This document shows positions 26,789 to 34,809 of a DNA stretch of 64,000 bases, one piece after another. This DNA comes from Agaribacterium sp. ZY112 (GTDB lineage: Bacteria; Pseudomonadota; Gammaproteobacteria; Pseudomonadales; Cellvibrionaceae), in contig NZ_CP166840.1 of the NCBI RefSeq assembly GCF_041346925.1, forward strand, positions 1,612,001 through 1,676,000, given 5' to 3'. The position numbers were made by a program, and so were the translations under genes. A model generated the notes under the pieces. That model saw only the letters and a list, made by a program, of their open reading frames with translations, was not told the DNA's origin and searched no databases. Every line of letters starts with the position of its first letter. The stretch's first letter is position 1.

Positions 26789-27616
26789 ATGCGATTTCTT
26801 ATCAAAGCTTTTTCTGTTCTAGCGTTTTTTATGTCTACATCATCTTTTTCGGATGTTTTTTCTATTGAAGGTAATACCCAGCAAGGTGTTGTGATTCCAG
26901 GTCTTGATTTTAACGGCATTGCTACAGGAAGCATCAAGGCTAGTTTGGATGAACGCACAGGTTTAACAAAAGTTGATCAATTAACCTTGGCTTTTTCTGA
27001 AGGCTCCCCTTTTCCTGCCAAGACACTAAGCATTAAAAGTGGTTTTGTCTCTAACTCTAACGAGCCCGATACGATAACGGTTGTTAAAAAAGATCAGTGG
27101 TTGTTTCGTGCTGTTCGTGTGTCGATAGAGAATTTTGATGCTTTAAGCCTGGCTGATAGCGTGCGAATTCGTGTTTCAGTTGAAAGTTCTGACTCATATG
27201 TTTCTGACGATGAGCCAAGTCAGTTTGATTTCGATTTGTTTACTTTAGATGCTCAAGTTGAAAAAGTTATTCCTTTTACCTTGGCAGATGTACATAGCCA
27301 GCAACACCAAGGTAAGCGACTAACCCTTAAGCTAAATGAAAATTATAGCCATAATCTAGACCCTATTAATGGGCCCGTTGGTGAAGGTGCAGAGCTTAAG
27401 GTTAGTTGGTTAGGGCATGGCACAGGTACGGCATTTATTCCTGTTGGACAATGGCAGCCGGGCATGAAAATGATTGGTGTTGATGTATCGAACCCTACTG
27501 GCCTATTTGGTATGGATGAAGTAGTTATTCGTTATCAAAGAACGGTGGGTGGCCCTGTCGAATTTAGTCCTTCTTTACCTTTAGAAATGCTTGTTAACGA
27601 CGCCTTAGCTGATTAG
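26789..27616 (+). CDS. Exported protein of unknown function
   Basis: 275 residues with a clear signal peptide (MRFLIKAFSVLAFFMSTSSF, cleavage near SFS). The rest is beta-rich and soluble, including DEPSQFDFDLFTLDAQVEKV and VSWLGHGTGTAFIPV. No cysteine pair, anchor or catalytic motif is evident and I do not recognise the family. It follows the large lipoprotein gene in the same direction but has its own upstream region. Confidence 0.7.
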   Translation: MRFLIKAFSVLAFFMSTSSFSDVFSIEGNTQQGVVIPGLDFNGIATGSIKASLDERTGLTKVDQLTLAFSEGSPFPAKTLSIKSGFVSNSNEPDTITVVKKDQWLFRAVRVSIENFDALSLADSVRIRVSVESSDSYVSDDEPSQFDFDLFTLDAQVEKVIPFTLADVHSQQHQGKRLTLKLNENYSHNLDPINGPVGEGAELKVSWLGHGTGTAFIPVGQWQPGMKMIGVDVSNPTGLFGMDEVVIRYQRTVGGPVEFSPSLPLEMLVNDALAD

Positions 27617-27716
27617 TTAGCCTATTTTAACTAGCGGTAACGTTATTGCAGCGGTGGCCACCCTATGTTCGGTTATCGCTGCTCAAAGGGAAGTATCGCT
27701 AACAGCGAATATTTTT

Positions 27717-28121
27717 TTACTCCCCAAGTAAAGGCAAGTGTTTGATCTTGTGGTATCTCAAGCACAAAGATATGCAAACCTTAAGCTCTCTCAATGGTAG
27801 TGGACCTGATATTGGTAGTGCTATTTCTCGTTGGCCGATATAGTGAAAAGTATCTGGATATAGCTCTTTATAGGTTTCTATTAATTTTGTTTTACAGTTA
27901 ACATAGATAGAAATGGAATTGGGTGATTTCTCTTTCCAGTCTATTCTGAGTGTGCTGCCATGCTTGGTTTGGTAGCTAGGCTCACCCCACTTTAAGCTTT
28001 CAACGACCTCACCTAGCTTTTCTTTTTTTGCTAGCTCAAGAGTGGTCGATCGTATCTTAAGTAGTTGTGTTTTGGCTTTAGTTGGATACGTTTCAAACTT
28101 GGCTTGAACCTTGTCATCCAT
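27717..28121 (-). CDS. DUF1801 domain protein
   Basis: About 134 residues from the ATG at 28121 (MDDKVQAKFETYPTKAKTQL), which is where the DUF1801/YdhG family normally starts. The family features KWGEPSYQTKHGSTLRIDWK and IYVNCKTKL are visible. Function unknown. The open frame to 28178 adds no conserved residues. It is the leftmost gene of the cassette-like region, with an attC-like site upstream at 28188-28305; I found no clear site after its stop. Confidence 0.75.
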   Translation of the reverse strand: MDDKVQAKFETYPTKAKTQLLKIRSTTLELAKKEKLGEVVESLKWGEPSYQTKHGSTLRIDWKEKSPNSISIYVNCKTKLIETYKELYPDTFHYIGQREIALPISGPLPLRELKVCISLCLRYHKIKHLPLLGE

Positions 28122-28187
28122 AGATAGAACCTGATTTGTGCATGTTAGCGTCTGATAAAGGAAGTTTGTTATTGCCATCGACGCTCA

Positions 28188-28305
28188 GTGTAACGCCATT
28201 TGTGTAACTTCATTCCACAGGCTGTTGTTTTCTTTTGCTGGCTCATAGGAAATGAAGCGCGGGATGGCATCAAACTACTCCATGGGGGCAGCCACCTTGT
28301 TATAC
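28188..28305 (-). other. Putative attC-like recombination site
   Basis: Read on the minus strand: GTATAAC (28299-28305, one mismatch to RYYYAAC) to GTTACAC (28188-28194, one mismatch to GTTRRRY), 118 bases apart. The two ends are complementary at six of seven positions. Inside is an imperfect hairpin with CTTCATTTCC and GGAATGAAG arms. It lies just upstream of the DUF1801 gene, as an integron attC would. Confidence 0.5.
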
Positions 28306-28517
28306 CTGTGTTCTATGTGGATTACTTTAATGATTTATCCACAGGTATTAGGCTTAGAAAAAACTAATAATTAGTAACGAGCCATCACTACACCACCAAT
28401 GAAGCTTATATTAAATTGGTATTCTCTTTTAATACTATCGGTTCAAGCATAAGCTTTTCTCCCACATATGTATAACAGCATCGGAAATCATACAAACAAC
28501 TCCTAGTACTAACATGG
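28306..28517. other. Interval without a gene, cassette-like region
   Basis: About 210 bases between the attC-like site and the methyltransferase stop. No open frame of note, no promoter and no hairpin could be supported. A cassette gene may have been lost here. Confidence 0.4.
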
Positions 28518-29165
28518 TTATGTTTTTTGTGACTTCTTAGCTACGACAAAATAGCTTGATGCGTTTTTATATATCTCTTCGGACTCAACTGACTGAAATC
28601 CACCAGCTTTTAATAAATCTTCTATGTCGGAGCTTGTGATTCTTCTTATTGGTATGGGGATTAACCCAAGTTTACATAAGACTCGTACCAGTTGAATTTG
28701 AATGTTAACTAAAAATGACATCCTTTGACGCAAGCATGGTGTAACGGAAATGAATAAACCTTCTGGCTTTAGCAATTCATTTATTCGTAGCATTGCATCT
28801 TGTGGGTTAGGAACTGTGTGTAACATATTAAAGGCTAGGATGACATCATAGGAATCATTAGAAAGATTTCTGTCAAAAATATCTGATTGCTCAAACCTTA
28901 TATTTTCAACTTTCGAGGCCTTTGCTTTCCCCCTCGCAATTTCAATCATCTTCGATGATATATCAATAGCGTGAAGCTCTTTAACTTGGTTAGAAAACTG
29001 ACATGCTGCGGTTCCTGTTCCACATCCATAATCGAGAACGGTGTCGCTATCCTTTAGGAATTTTTTGGTGTTTTCCCTAGATCTACTATGAATGTATTCA
29101 AATCGCTCTTCGGTCTTGTCGTAATTTTTGGACGCGCCATCCCAAAATTCTTCCGATTTATTCAT
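28518..29165 (-). CDS. Class I SAM-dependent methyltransferase
   Basis: 215 residues. Motif I is VLDYGCGTGTAACQF, the acidic residue after strand 2 is in LHAIDISSKMIEIAR, and motif IV is DVILAFNMLHTVPNP. Methyltransf_11/25 type; substrate unknown. Its C-terminal half (LCKLGLIPIPIRRITSSDIE) matches in layout the plus-strand methyltransferase at 30913, so the two are related copies. GGAG precedes the ATG. The stop lies in ACATAACC, similar to the core sites of neighbouring genes. Confidence 0.88.
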   Translation of the reverse strand: MNKSEEFWDGASKNYDKTEERFEYIHSRSRENTKKFLKDSDTVLDYGCGTGTAACQFSNQVKELHAIDISSKMIEIARGKAKASKVENIRFEQSDIFDRNLSNDSYDVILAFNMLHTVPNPQDAMLRINELLKPEGLFISVTPCLRQRMSFLVNIQIQLVRVLCKLGLIPIPIRRITSSDIEDLLKAGGFQSVESEEIYKNASSYFVVAKKSQKT

Positions 29166-29187
29166 CTTCTACTCCTTAGTAGGGGAA

Positions 29188-29277
29188 GCGTAGCGCCCCG
29201 TTAATGGCTAAATTATTGGCTAAATAAGTGGCAAAGGAGTAATAGCCAATTTTTCTCTGTTTAATGACTTGTTATGT
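29188..29277 (-). other. Putative attC-like recombination site
   Basis: Minus strand: ACATAACAAGTCATTAA begins at 29277, its TAA being the stop of the GNAT gene; the far end is TTAACGGGGCGCTACGC, ending at 29188. The ends pair with mostly T/C changes, that is G-T wobbles in the folded strand. The middle has ATTGGCTA and TAGCCAAT arms. Length 90 bases is typical of attC sites. The right core is GCTACGC, two changes from GTTRRRY. Confidence 0.5.
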
Positions 29278-29757
29278 GTCTAACTCTAACACCATTAATT
29301 GCGAGTTTTCACCATAACCTGAAAAAATTTCATCACTAGGCATATTTAAAAATCCAAACTTACCCCAAAAACCAGTTGAGTTTTGAACAGCTACTAATGA
29401 TATTCTTACATAGTTTTGTGTTTTGGTGTTATCAATTAGATTTTTCACTAATGCTTTAGCTATGCCTTTTCCTCTTGCTTCAGTAGCTAATGCTAGGTCA
29501 TGAATAAACAGATTCGAGCTGTAATTTATAGGGGGTTTTTCATTTAGCTTTGGTGGGTGTTTGCTCGCCCATGGGTGAGCTAATAAGTAAGCTAATATTT
29601 TACCTTTATGGTCTGTAAATACTGAGCAGGTTTGTGGCGATGAATACCATTTGCTTTTTAGAACGTTTACATCTTCAGGAGCTATATCGGTATAGACTTC
29701 TTCCTGGATCTTTACAATCTCATCCCAAGATTTTTCATTTATTTGACTAATTGACAT
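29272..29757 (-). CDS. GNAT family N-acetyltransferase
   Basis: About 161 residues from ATG 29757 (MSISQINEKSWDEIVKIQEE). The acetyl-CoA loop is LATEARGKGIAKALVKNL and the C-terminal motif GFWGKFGFLNMP. The substrate is unknown. GGAAATGGAG lies ahead of this ATG; an earlier ATG at 29778 lies in the core-like GTTATGC and is less likely. The stop overlaps the attC-like site at 29277, the usual arrangement of an integron cassette gene. Confidence 0.8.
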   Translation of the reverse strand: MSISQINEKSWDEIVKIQEEVYTDIAPEDVNVLKSKWYSSPQTCSVFTDHKGKILAYLLAHPWASKHPPKLNEKPPINYSSNLFIHDLALATEARGKGIAKALVKNLIDNTKTQNYVRISLVAVQNSTGFWGKFGFLNMPSDEIFSGYGENSQLMVLELDT

Positions 29758-29774
29758 AGCTCCATTTCCGAGAG

Positions 29775-29816
29775 GCATAACGTTGTTTTCAGTTTCGGCT
29801 AAGTCTATTGTTAGAT
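29775..29816 (-). other. Short core-site pair, possible truncated attC
   Basis: Minus strand: ATCTAAC (29810-29816, exact RYYYAAC) contains the stop of the LysR gene, and GTTATGC (29775-29781, one mismatch to GTTRRRY) precedes the GNAT gene. Only 42 bases separate the outer ends, shorter than known attC sites, so it would be truncated if real. Confidence 0.3.
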
Positions 29817-30722
29817 TTCAGGCTGATCTAACGAAAGCGAAGCAAGTTCTTGAGCTAACAGATCAAACACGACCCTGATACGACGGCTATTACGCAGCTC
29901 TCGATGAGAGACAAGCCAAATCGGTATTTGCGGGTTGAACAAATCGGGTAAAACACACTGAAGATCATCAAAAACACCGTCAGTATCCATAGGTAGAATC
30001 CCAAAACCTAGACCCTCTCGGACATACTGGAGCATGCAGTTTCCACTGGAGGTGAGTATCCTAAATTGCTCCAAGCGTAGCTCCAAGCCCCGCTCTGCAA
30101 GTCCAGTTATCATCGTCTCAGTATCTTCTAGTCCCACGAAATCCTGTGTAGATAGATCCTCAATGGTCTTAGGCATCCCAACTTCACTCAACAACTTTTT
30201 GGAGGCGTAAACCTGCCCCTTGAGATACCCGATACAACGAGCAATAAGATCAGCTTGTGTCGGTTGCGCATGTCGTATCGCAATATCGGCCTCTCGCTTT
30301 ACAAGGTCGCGAACTTCGTCGGAGGCGACAACCTCAATCACAATACCTGGGGCAATGTCGCGGAGCTTTCTCAGCATCGACGGCAAGTAATAAGCAGCCA
30401 TCATCTCCGTCGCGGTTATACACACTCGGCCCTCAATCCCTACCGATTGACCAGAGGCGGCAAGTGATATCCGATTGGCGGACTCAGCCATAGCTCGGGC
30501 GTGCTCTAGAAGCTCTAATCCCGCGGCCGTTAACTGAACCTGCCGATGCCCACGCTCAAAGAGCGTCACGCCGAGGGCTTGTTCCAAGCTCGTCACTTGC
30601 CTGCTCAATGTTGGTTGAGTCTGATTAAGGGCGCGAGCCGCTGCGGATAATGACCCCTCTGCCGAGGTCGCTAGAAAGGCTCTTATCTGGTTCCAGTCAA
30701 AGGCGATGTCATTCCAGTTCAT
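29811..30722 (-). CDS. LysR-type transcriptional regulator
   Basis: 303 residues: helix-turn-helix SAAARALNQTQPTLSRQVTSLE and an effector domain. By eye it is richer in GC (CGCGG, GCGAGC runs) than the genes around it, which suggests separate acquisition; composition was not computed. It is divergent from the methyltransferase gene at 30913 across 190 bases. A regulator in a cassette-like setting is unusual. Target unknown. Confidence 0.85.
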   Translation of the reverse strand: MNWNDIAFDWNQIRAFLATSAEGSLSAAARALNQTQPTLSRQVTSLEQALGVTLFERGHRQVQLTAAGLELLEHARAMAESANRISLAASGQSVGIEGRVCITATEMMAAYYLPSMLRKLRDIAPGIVIEVVASDEVRDLVKREADIAIRHAQPTQADLIARCIGYLKGQVYASKKLLSEVGMPKTIEDLSTQDFVGLEDTETMITGLAERGLELRLEQFRILTSSGNCMLQYVREGLGFGILPMDTDGVFDDLQCVLPDLFNPQIPIWLVSHRELRNSRRIRVVFDLLAQELASLSLDQPEI

Positions 30723-30912
30723 TGGTTTTTGTATGCCCAGTATAGAAATTTCTTTATTTACTACGCTATCAGCGTATGGCCAAATAGTACAGTCAATTAG
30801 CTATCGTCTTTTAAGGAGTCGCCATCGAATAAGGGGCGGCGTAAAAAGAGCGGGGTCGAGTCCGACTTTCCCATATAGCTAATTATTAACTTGGTATTGG
30901 CAGAGGATTGAT

Positions 30913-31545
30913 ATGAGCGTTTCTCAAGAGTTTTGGGACAAGAAAGCCGGGGCGTATGCCGAAAGCCCTATCGCTGATGAAGAAAGCTATCAAAGGAAGC
31001 TCTCTGAAACACAGGCCTTGCTTACACCTGAGATGAGTATCTTAGAGTTTGGATGTGGTACAGGGACCACAGCTATTAAACATGCCCCCAATGTAAAAGA
31101 TATTCTAGCGATCGATATTGCTCAAAATATGCTTGAGATTGGTCGGGAGCGAGCCAAGAAAGCTGGTGTAGACAATGTTGTTTTTAAACGAAGTACGTTA
31201 ACCGGCTTGTGCGCCAAATCAGAAAGCTTAGATGCTGTACTTGGTTTAAACGTTATGCACCTTGTACCAAATCGAAAAGAAACGCTGGCGGATGTAGCCA
31301 GAATTCTAAAGCCCGGCGGTATTTTTGTGAGTAGCACTGTTTGCCTTGGCGGCTCTTACCTTCGGTTTGTTAAACTTTTCGAACCTATTGGTAAGTTTTT
31401 GGGGTTGATGCCAGATCTTTTTATTCTAAAAGAATCAGAGTGGGAAAAAGAAATTATTGACGCCGGCTTTACCATTGAAACTCAGTGGCACCACGGGAAT
31501 AATGGTATAGCTGTTTTTATCATTGCGCGTAAAGTGACGACATAA
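30913..31545 (+). CDS. Class I SAM-dependent methyltransferase
   Basis: 210 residues. Motif I ILEFGCGTGTTAIKHA, strand-2 acid in ILAIDIAQNMLEIGRERA, and LGLNVMHLVPNRKE as motif IV. N-terminal FWDKKAGAYAE matches the FWDGASKNYDK of the methyltransferase at 28518; the two look paralogous. One of the few plus-strand genes in this region. It shares an upstream interval with the LysR gene, which may regulate it. Confidence 0.88.
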   Translation: MSVSQEFWDKKAGAYAESPIADEESYQRKLSETQALLTPEMSILEFGCGTGTTAIKHAPNVKDILAIDIAQNMLEIGRERAKKAGVDNVVFKRSTLTGLCAKSESLDAVLGLNVMHLVPNRKETLADVARILKPGGIFVSSTVCLGGSYLRFVKLFEPIGKFLGLMPDLFILKESEWEKEIIDAGFTIETQWHHGNNGIAVFIIARKVTT

Positions 31546-31547
31546 AT

Positions 31548-31571
31548 AGAAGCTTTGATTGTAGCTTCTTT
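31548..31571 (+). terminator. Terminator after the plus-strand methyltransferase
   Basis: AGAAGCT-TTGATTGT-AGCTTCT followed by TT. The stem is seven perfect pairs directly after the stop, but the T-run is short. Confidence 0.55.
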
Positions 31572-31857
31572 AGAATACTCTTGATGCCAAAAACATGGCA
31601 GGCTGAAAGGTGTTTCGGCCACTTTATGGCCATTCTTTCTTGCTTTGTTATTGGTTTTCAATATGCGGAAGTTCCTTTTTATCAATGAGTTTAAATGAGC
31701 CCGTCTCAATTAATAGCGACTTTCCAGATCCGTTAACTAGATAGATAATTAAAATAGCGCTATTTCAAGTAAAAAATGATATATGTCTGTCTTTGAAGGT
31801 TTTCTATACTCACAGAGCCAAGAGTGGTATTCAAACTTTAAATCAAGGTGGATTAAA

Positions 31858-32202
31858 ATGAACAAGATTGTAGTGTCATTGGTTTTGTTGTTATCGTCAT
31901 CATTTTCTTTTTCGGGAGATTGGGTTGTAACTGGAGCGAGTGTTGATCTTATTCAATCAACAACTTCTACTAGAAATGCCTATTGGATTTGGTACTCCAA
32001 TACTTCAGGGGCGGATGCCTGTGATGGCAAGATAAAATTTGTTCCAGATAACGGTAGTGAACATGTTGATGCAGTTACTTTCCAACGGGGATTTGATTTG
32101 ACCACTGCAGCGATGGTGCACGATCTTAAAATCAATATATGGCAATATGGTGATGTATTAGATTGCAGCAATGCCGTAGCAAATGTCGAATTACGAAGGT
32201 GA
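31858..32202 (+). CDS. Small exported protein of unknown function
   Basis: 114 residues from ATG 31858 with AAGGTGG as ribosome site. The N-terminus is a signal peptide (MNKIVVSLVLLLSSSFSFSG). The mature part is short and beta-rich with two cysteines (DACDGK and LDCSNA) that may form a disulphide. Not recognised. The frame opens earlier, at 31783, but without a signal-compatible start. A strong hairpin follows. Confidence 0.7.
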   Translation: MNKIVVSLVLLLSSSFSFSGDWVVTGASVDLIQSTTSTRNAYWIWYSNTSGADACDGKIKFVPDNGSEHVDAVTFQRGFDLTTAAMVHDLKINIWQYGDVLDCSNAVANVELRR

Positions 32203-32210
32203 TTATTTAT

Positions 32211-32238
32211 AAATGGGCTGCAATGTTGCAGCCCATTT
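32211..32238 (+). terminator. Strong hairpin after the small exported protein
   Basis: AAATGGGCTGCAA-TG-TTGCAGCCCATTT is a perfect 13-bp stem starting eight bases after the stop. There is no long T-run on the plus side but A-rich sequence precedes it, so it may act in both directions. Confidence 0.7.
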
Positions 32239-32310
32239 AAGCTGTATGCATAGTTCGCTTGCTGGGAATAGGCATGCTGTGTATGCCATTAACTGGGTCT
32301 AAAACCTATG

Positions 32311-32658
32311 CTACATTTTAGGCAGCCACATGCCCATAGTTGCGGTGATTATGCCAACGATAAGAAACAAGCTGAGTATGCTTAGGCTAAAACAAAAAGC
32401 AATTTTTGTTGTTTGGTTTTCTGTTTGTTTGCAGTAGAAATACCATTCCAGCATAGCCAGGGGGAGAAAGTATTGGGCAAAAGCGATAAAATCTAAAAAT
32501 GGCCCTCTAAAGCTATTCCAGTCAATGCCTATTCCTCCCGTGAGTGCGGCCCATCCCATTAAACCAACACGAAAAAACCAAACGGAACTCGCGGCAAAAA
32601 ATAAACGCAGAGCCCAGCGTCTATCGTATCTTGAGAAGCAATTTCGTAAAATATTACT
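32311..32658 (-). pseudogene. C-terminal fragment of a DUF2306-like membrane protein
   Basis: The frame is open from an upstream TAG (32659-32661) to the stop at 32311 but has no ATG before MGWAAL at 32559. The residues before that ATG continue the homology: RRWALRLFFAASSVWFFRVG, then LTGGIGIDW, GPFLDF and PLAMLEWYF, with several membrane segments. This is the C-terminal half of DUF2306-type proteins as I remember them; the N-terminal half is missing. Probably a truncated relic. Confidence 0.5.
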
Positions 32659-32750
32659 CTAGTTTCTTTTCCTTTTTGGCCACAGCCATAAGAGCATGGA
32701 AATTTTTCTGTAGAGAGAATCAGCCTATTCGTATCATTAAATAGCCAATT

Positions 32751-33095
32751 TTACGTATTAGAAGTCGACTCAATAAAGAGGGTGTTTTTTGCAGGATCTC
32801 TTCCAAATTCCATATAGTTAGATTTGGCGAGTACTAGCCCCCGGCTTTCTTGAATCTCACGGCTTTCAGAGATCAATGGAAGCATCAGGTAATTGCTGCC
32901 TGAGATTCGTATAGCCGCCCAAGCTCCCACTTCTCCTTACCTTTGGGGTCTCTTGCAGCATTAGTGGTTATTTCTTCCTTGGGTTTTTCACGTAATACTT
33001 CTTTAAGTATCGGATAGATTGAAAAACCCAAGGATTAGGGCGGAGCCTGCAAATAGCATCAATCCGTTTAAAGAACCTATTTTCTTCCACGACAT
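32751..33095 (-). pseudogene. Cassette gene broken by two frameshifts
   Basis: Starts ATG at 33095 right after the attC-like GTTATAA core and an AAGG ribosome site (MSWKKIGSLNGLMLFAGSA, one membrane segment). The frame breaks at a run of five T near 33029: with four T it would go on as FSIYPILKEVLREKPKEE. A second shift near 32924 is needed to reach SGSNYLMLPLISESREI and the stop at 32751. Restored length is about 115 residues. Family unknown. Confidence 0.5.
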
Positions 33096-33102
33096 CCTTT
33101 AT

Positions 33103-33184
33103 TTATAACGCCCCCATGGTTAGTTCTGAGCGTAGGGAGGAGGCAAAAAGCGACTTTTTACCTCTGGTTTATGGCTTGTTACGA
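33103..33184 (-). other. Putative attC-like recombination site
   Basis: Minus strand: TCGTAACAAGCCATAAACC starts at 33184, its TAA being the stop of the DJ-1/PfpI gene. It ends ATGGGGGCGTTATAA at 33103. GTTA and CCAT/ATGG parts of the two ends are complementary. The 82-base length, the stop codon inside the left core and the start of the next gene eight bases on fit an integron attC well. The right core GTTATAA deviates at two positions. Confidence 0.6.
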
Positions 33185-33763
33185 GTTTTTACTCCACTCA
33201 AACTCCATTTGTCTCGCAGTCTTTTCAGCCAGTTCTAAATCGACAACCCTTGAAACTAAGTGAAGACTCATATCGATTCCAGCCGAAATACCACCGGACG
33301 TTACAAACTTACCTTGATCTACCCACCGCTGGTTTTCAATAACCGTAAGATCCGGATAAGCGTTTCGAAGGTCTTCAATATCTTCCCAGTGGGTAGTTAC
33401 CTTTAAATTTGACAGTAAGCCCGCCTTTGCAAGTAAAAATGCTCCTGTACAAACAGAGGCTACAATAGTTGCGCTCTTAGACGTGGTAGATACCCAATCT
33501 ATAACCTTGGTTTTTTTCATCTCTTCGGTGTGAATGCCGCCGACAACAATCAACAGATCAATTTTAGGGTGATTATTAAAATCATAATGGGGGTTAATGT
33601 TATAGCCGCCTCTCGCACAAACAGAAGCGTTTTCCTCAGCTACTAGAAAAACGTGAAAAAGCCCTTCTGGATTAGATAGCCTGCTAGCGGTTGAAAAGAC
33701 TTCAAAAGGACCAGAAAAATCTAGTACTTCGGCGTTTTCGTAAATAAATATTCCTATGTTCAA
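33179..33763 (-). CDS. DJ-1/PfpI family (GATase1-like) protein
   Basis: 194 residues. The nucleophile elbow is ASVCTGAFLLAKAGLL (Cys about residue 99), with the N-terminal MNIGIFIYENAEVLDFSGPFE typical of the group of DJ-1/PfpI proteins related to isonitrile hydratase InhA and the GlxA regulators, but with no AraC domain. The acidic residue expected near the elbow and THWEDIEDL are present. Its stop lies in an attC-like core. Substrate unknown. Confidence 0.87.
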   Translation of the reverse strand: MNIGIFIYENAEVLDFSGPFEVFSTASRLSNPEGLFHVFLVAEENASVCARGGYNINPHYDFNNHPKIDLLIVVGGIHTEEMKKTKVIDWVSTTSKSATIVASVCTGAFLLAKAGLLSNLKVTTHWEDIEDLRNAYPDLTVIENQRWVDQGKFVTSGGISAGIDMSLHLVSRVVDLELAEKTARQMEFEWSKNS

Positions 33764-33860
33764 AGGACAGTACTCCGATTATTCATAGCTTGTTATATAG
33801 CCGAATTCATAGGCTAAGTGAAAAGTTGACTCACTTTACTTTTGATCAGTAATTAGAGGC

Positions 33861-33867
33861 GCCTAAC
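33861..33867 (-). other. Isolated GTTAGGC core site
   Basis: On the minus strand GTTAGGC, an exact GTTRRRY match, lies about 100 bases before the DJ-1/PfpI start. The other half of an attC site would lie at higher coordinates, where the IS30 remnant now begins. It could be the surviving half of a site broken by the insertion. Confidence 0.35.
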
Positions 33868-33879
33868 ACTCACTTGCCC

Positions 33880-34735
33880 CCAAGAAGGCCATGTTGATGA
33901 AATGCCACTAGATCACCGCAGGTGAAAGATATACGATTTCCTCTCTTAGAAAGCAAGGATTTTCTCAAGCTGAAATTGCTAGATATCTTAATTGAGTGCC
34001 CAGCACCATATCTAGGGAAGTTAAGCGGGACTTAACGGAAGGTACTTGCCACCTAAATATGCGATGAGCATGCTAGAGCCCGTAGAGTCAGGTCTAGGCG
34101 AAGTGATATTTCAGTGAGCTTGACTGGTTAAATGATTACTGAATTGATTCGGCTGGATTGGAGTCCAGGGCAAGTGCCTGCGTGGTTGAAAATGAATAAA
34201 AATATGTCCATCATCCATGAAGTAACTCATCGTTACATATTGTGCAACAAGTTCAACTGCGGAGTTTATATATTCATTTAAGACAGCCGGAAAGATTCGT
34301 AAAAAGTGATCTCGAGCTTATGATTCAAGCATAAACACCATATCTACGAGTGCCCAAATTGAGCGGAAAACAAGAGCCGAGCGGACCATTGCTAATAGAT
34401 ATTGTCATGAGGTATGGGCAGGGTACAAACTGTATTGTGGCTCTAGTCGATAGGAAAACGAAACTCACCTTATCGGAAAGCTACTCGACAAATCAGTAGG
34501 CTCTTTAAGCAAGAAAGCTGAGTAAATGACTGTCTAAAGCCCTTACCCGTTTAAAACGGTCACATCAGATAACGATACTGAATTTTATGGTTTTAAAGTG
34601 ATTGAAGAAGTGACTGGTGTGAGTTTTTACTTTGCCACACCTCTCCACTATTTAGGGAAAAGGTTGAGGGAAAACACCAGTGCCTGATAAGGCAATACTT
34701 GCCAAAGAGAAAATCCATGAGCCACATTGCTAAAA
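33880..34735 (+). mobile_element. Decayed IS30-family transposase
   Basis: Plus-strand translation gives IS30-type blocks split by stops and shifts. They are the helix-turn-helix (ITAGERYTISSLRKQGFSQA, then EIARYLN, stop, PSTISREVKRD), LDWSPGQVPAWLK (near 34155), HEVTHRYI, part of the DDE domain (LLIDIVMRYGQGTNCIVALV), TSDNDTEFYGF (near 34570) and LIRQYLPK near the end. The terminal inverted repeats were not found. The element is inactive and lies inside the cassette-like region. Confidence 0.72.
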
Positions 34736-34771
34736 AATATATTTAATGATTACTTCAGTATTGACTCTGAG

Positions 34772-34809
34772 TGGTTTAAATCTATTCTGGTTTAAATCTA
34801 TTCTGGTTT
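34772..34809. repeat. 16-bp tandem duplication at the end of the SDR gene
   Basis: TGGTTTAAATCTATTC occurs twice in tandem (34772-34787 and 34788-34803), with the first six bases of a third copy. It spans the stop codon of the SDR gene and abuts the IS30 remnant. A local duplication or a trace of insertion. Confidence 0.7.

Noticed and set aside
27620..27716. attC-like site after the DUF1801 gene
   Set aside because: Several short inverted repeats (CGCTG/CAGCG) occur but no pair of RYYYAAC and GTTRRRY cores in the right order.
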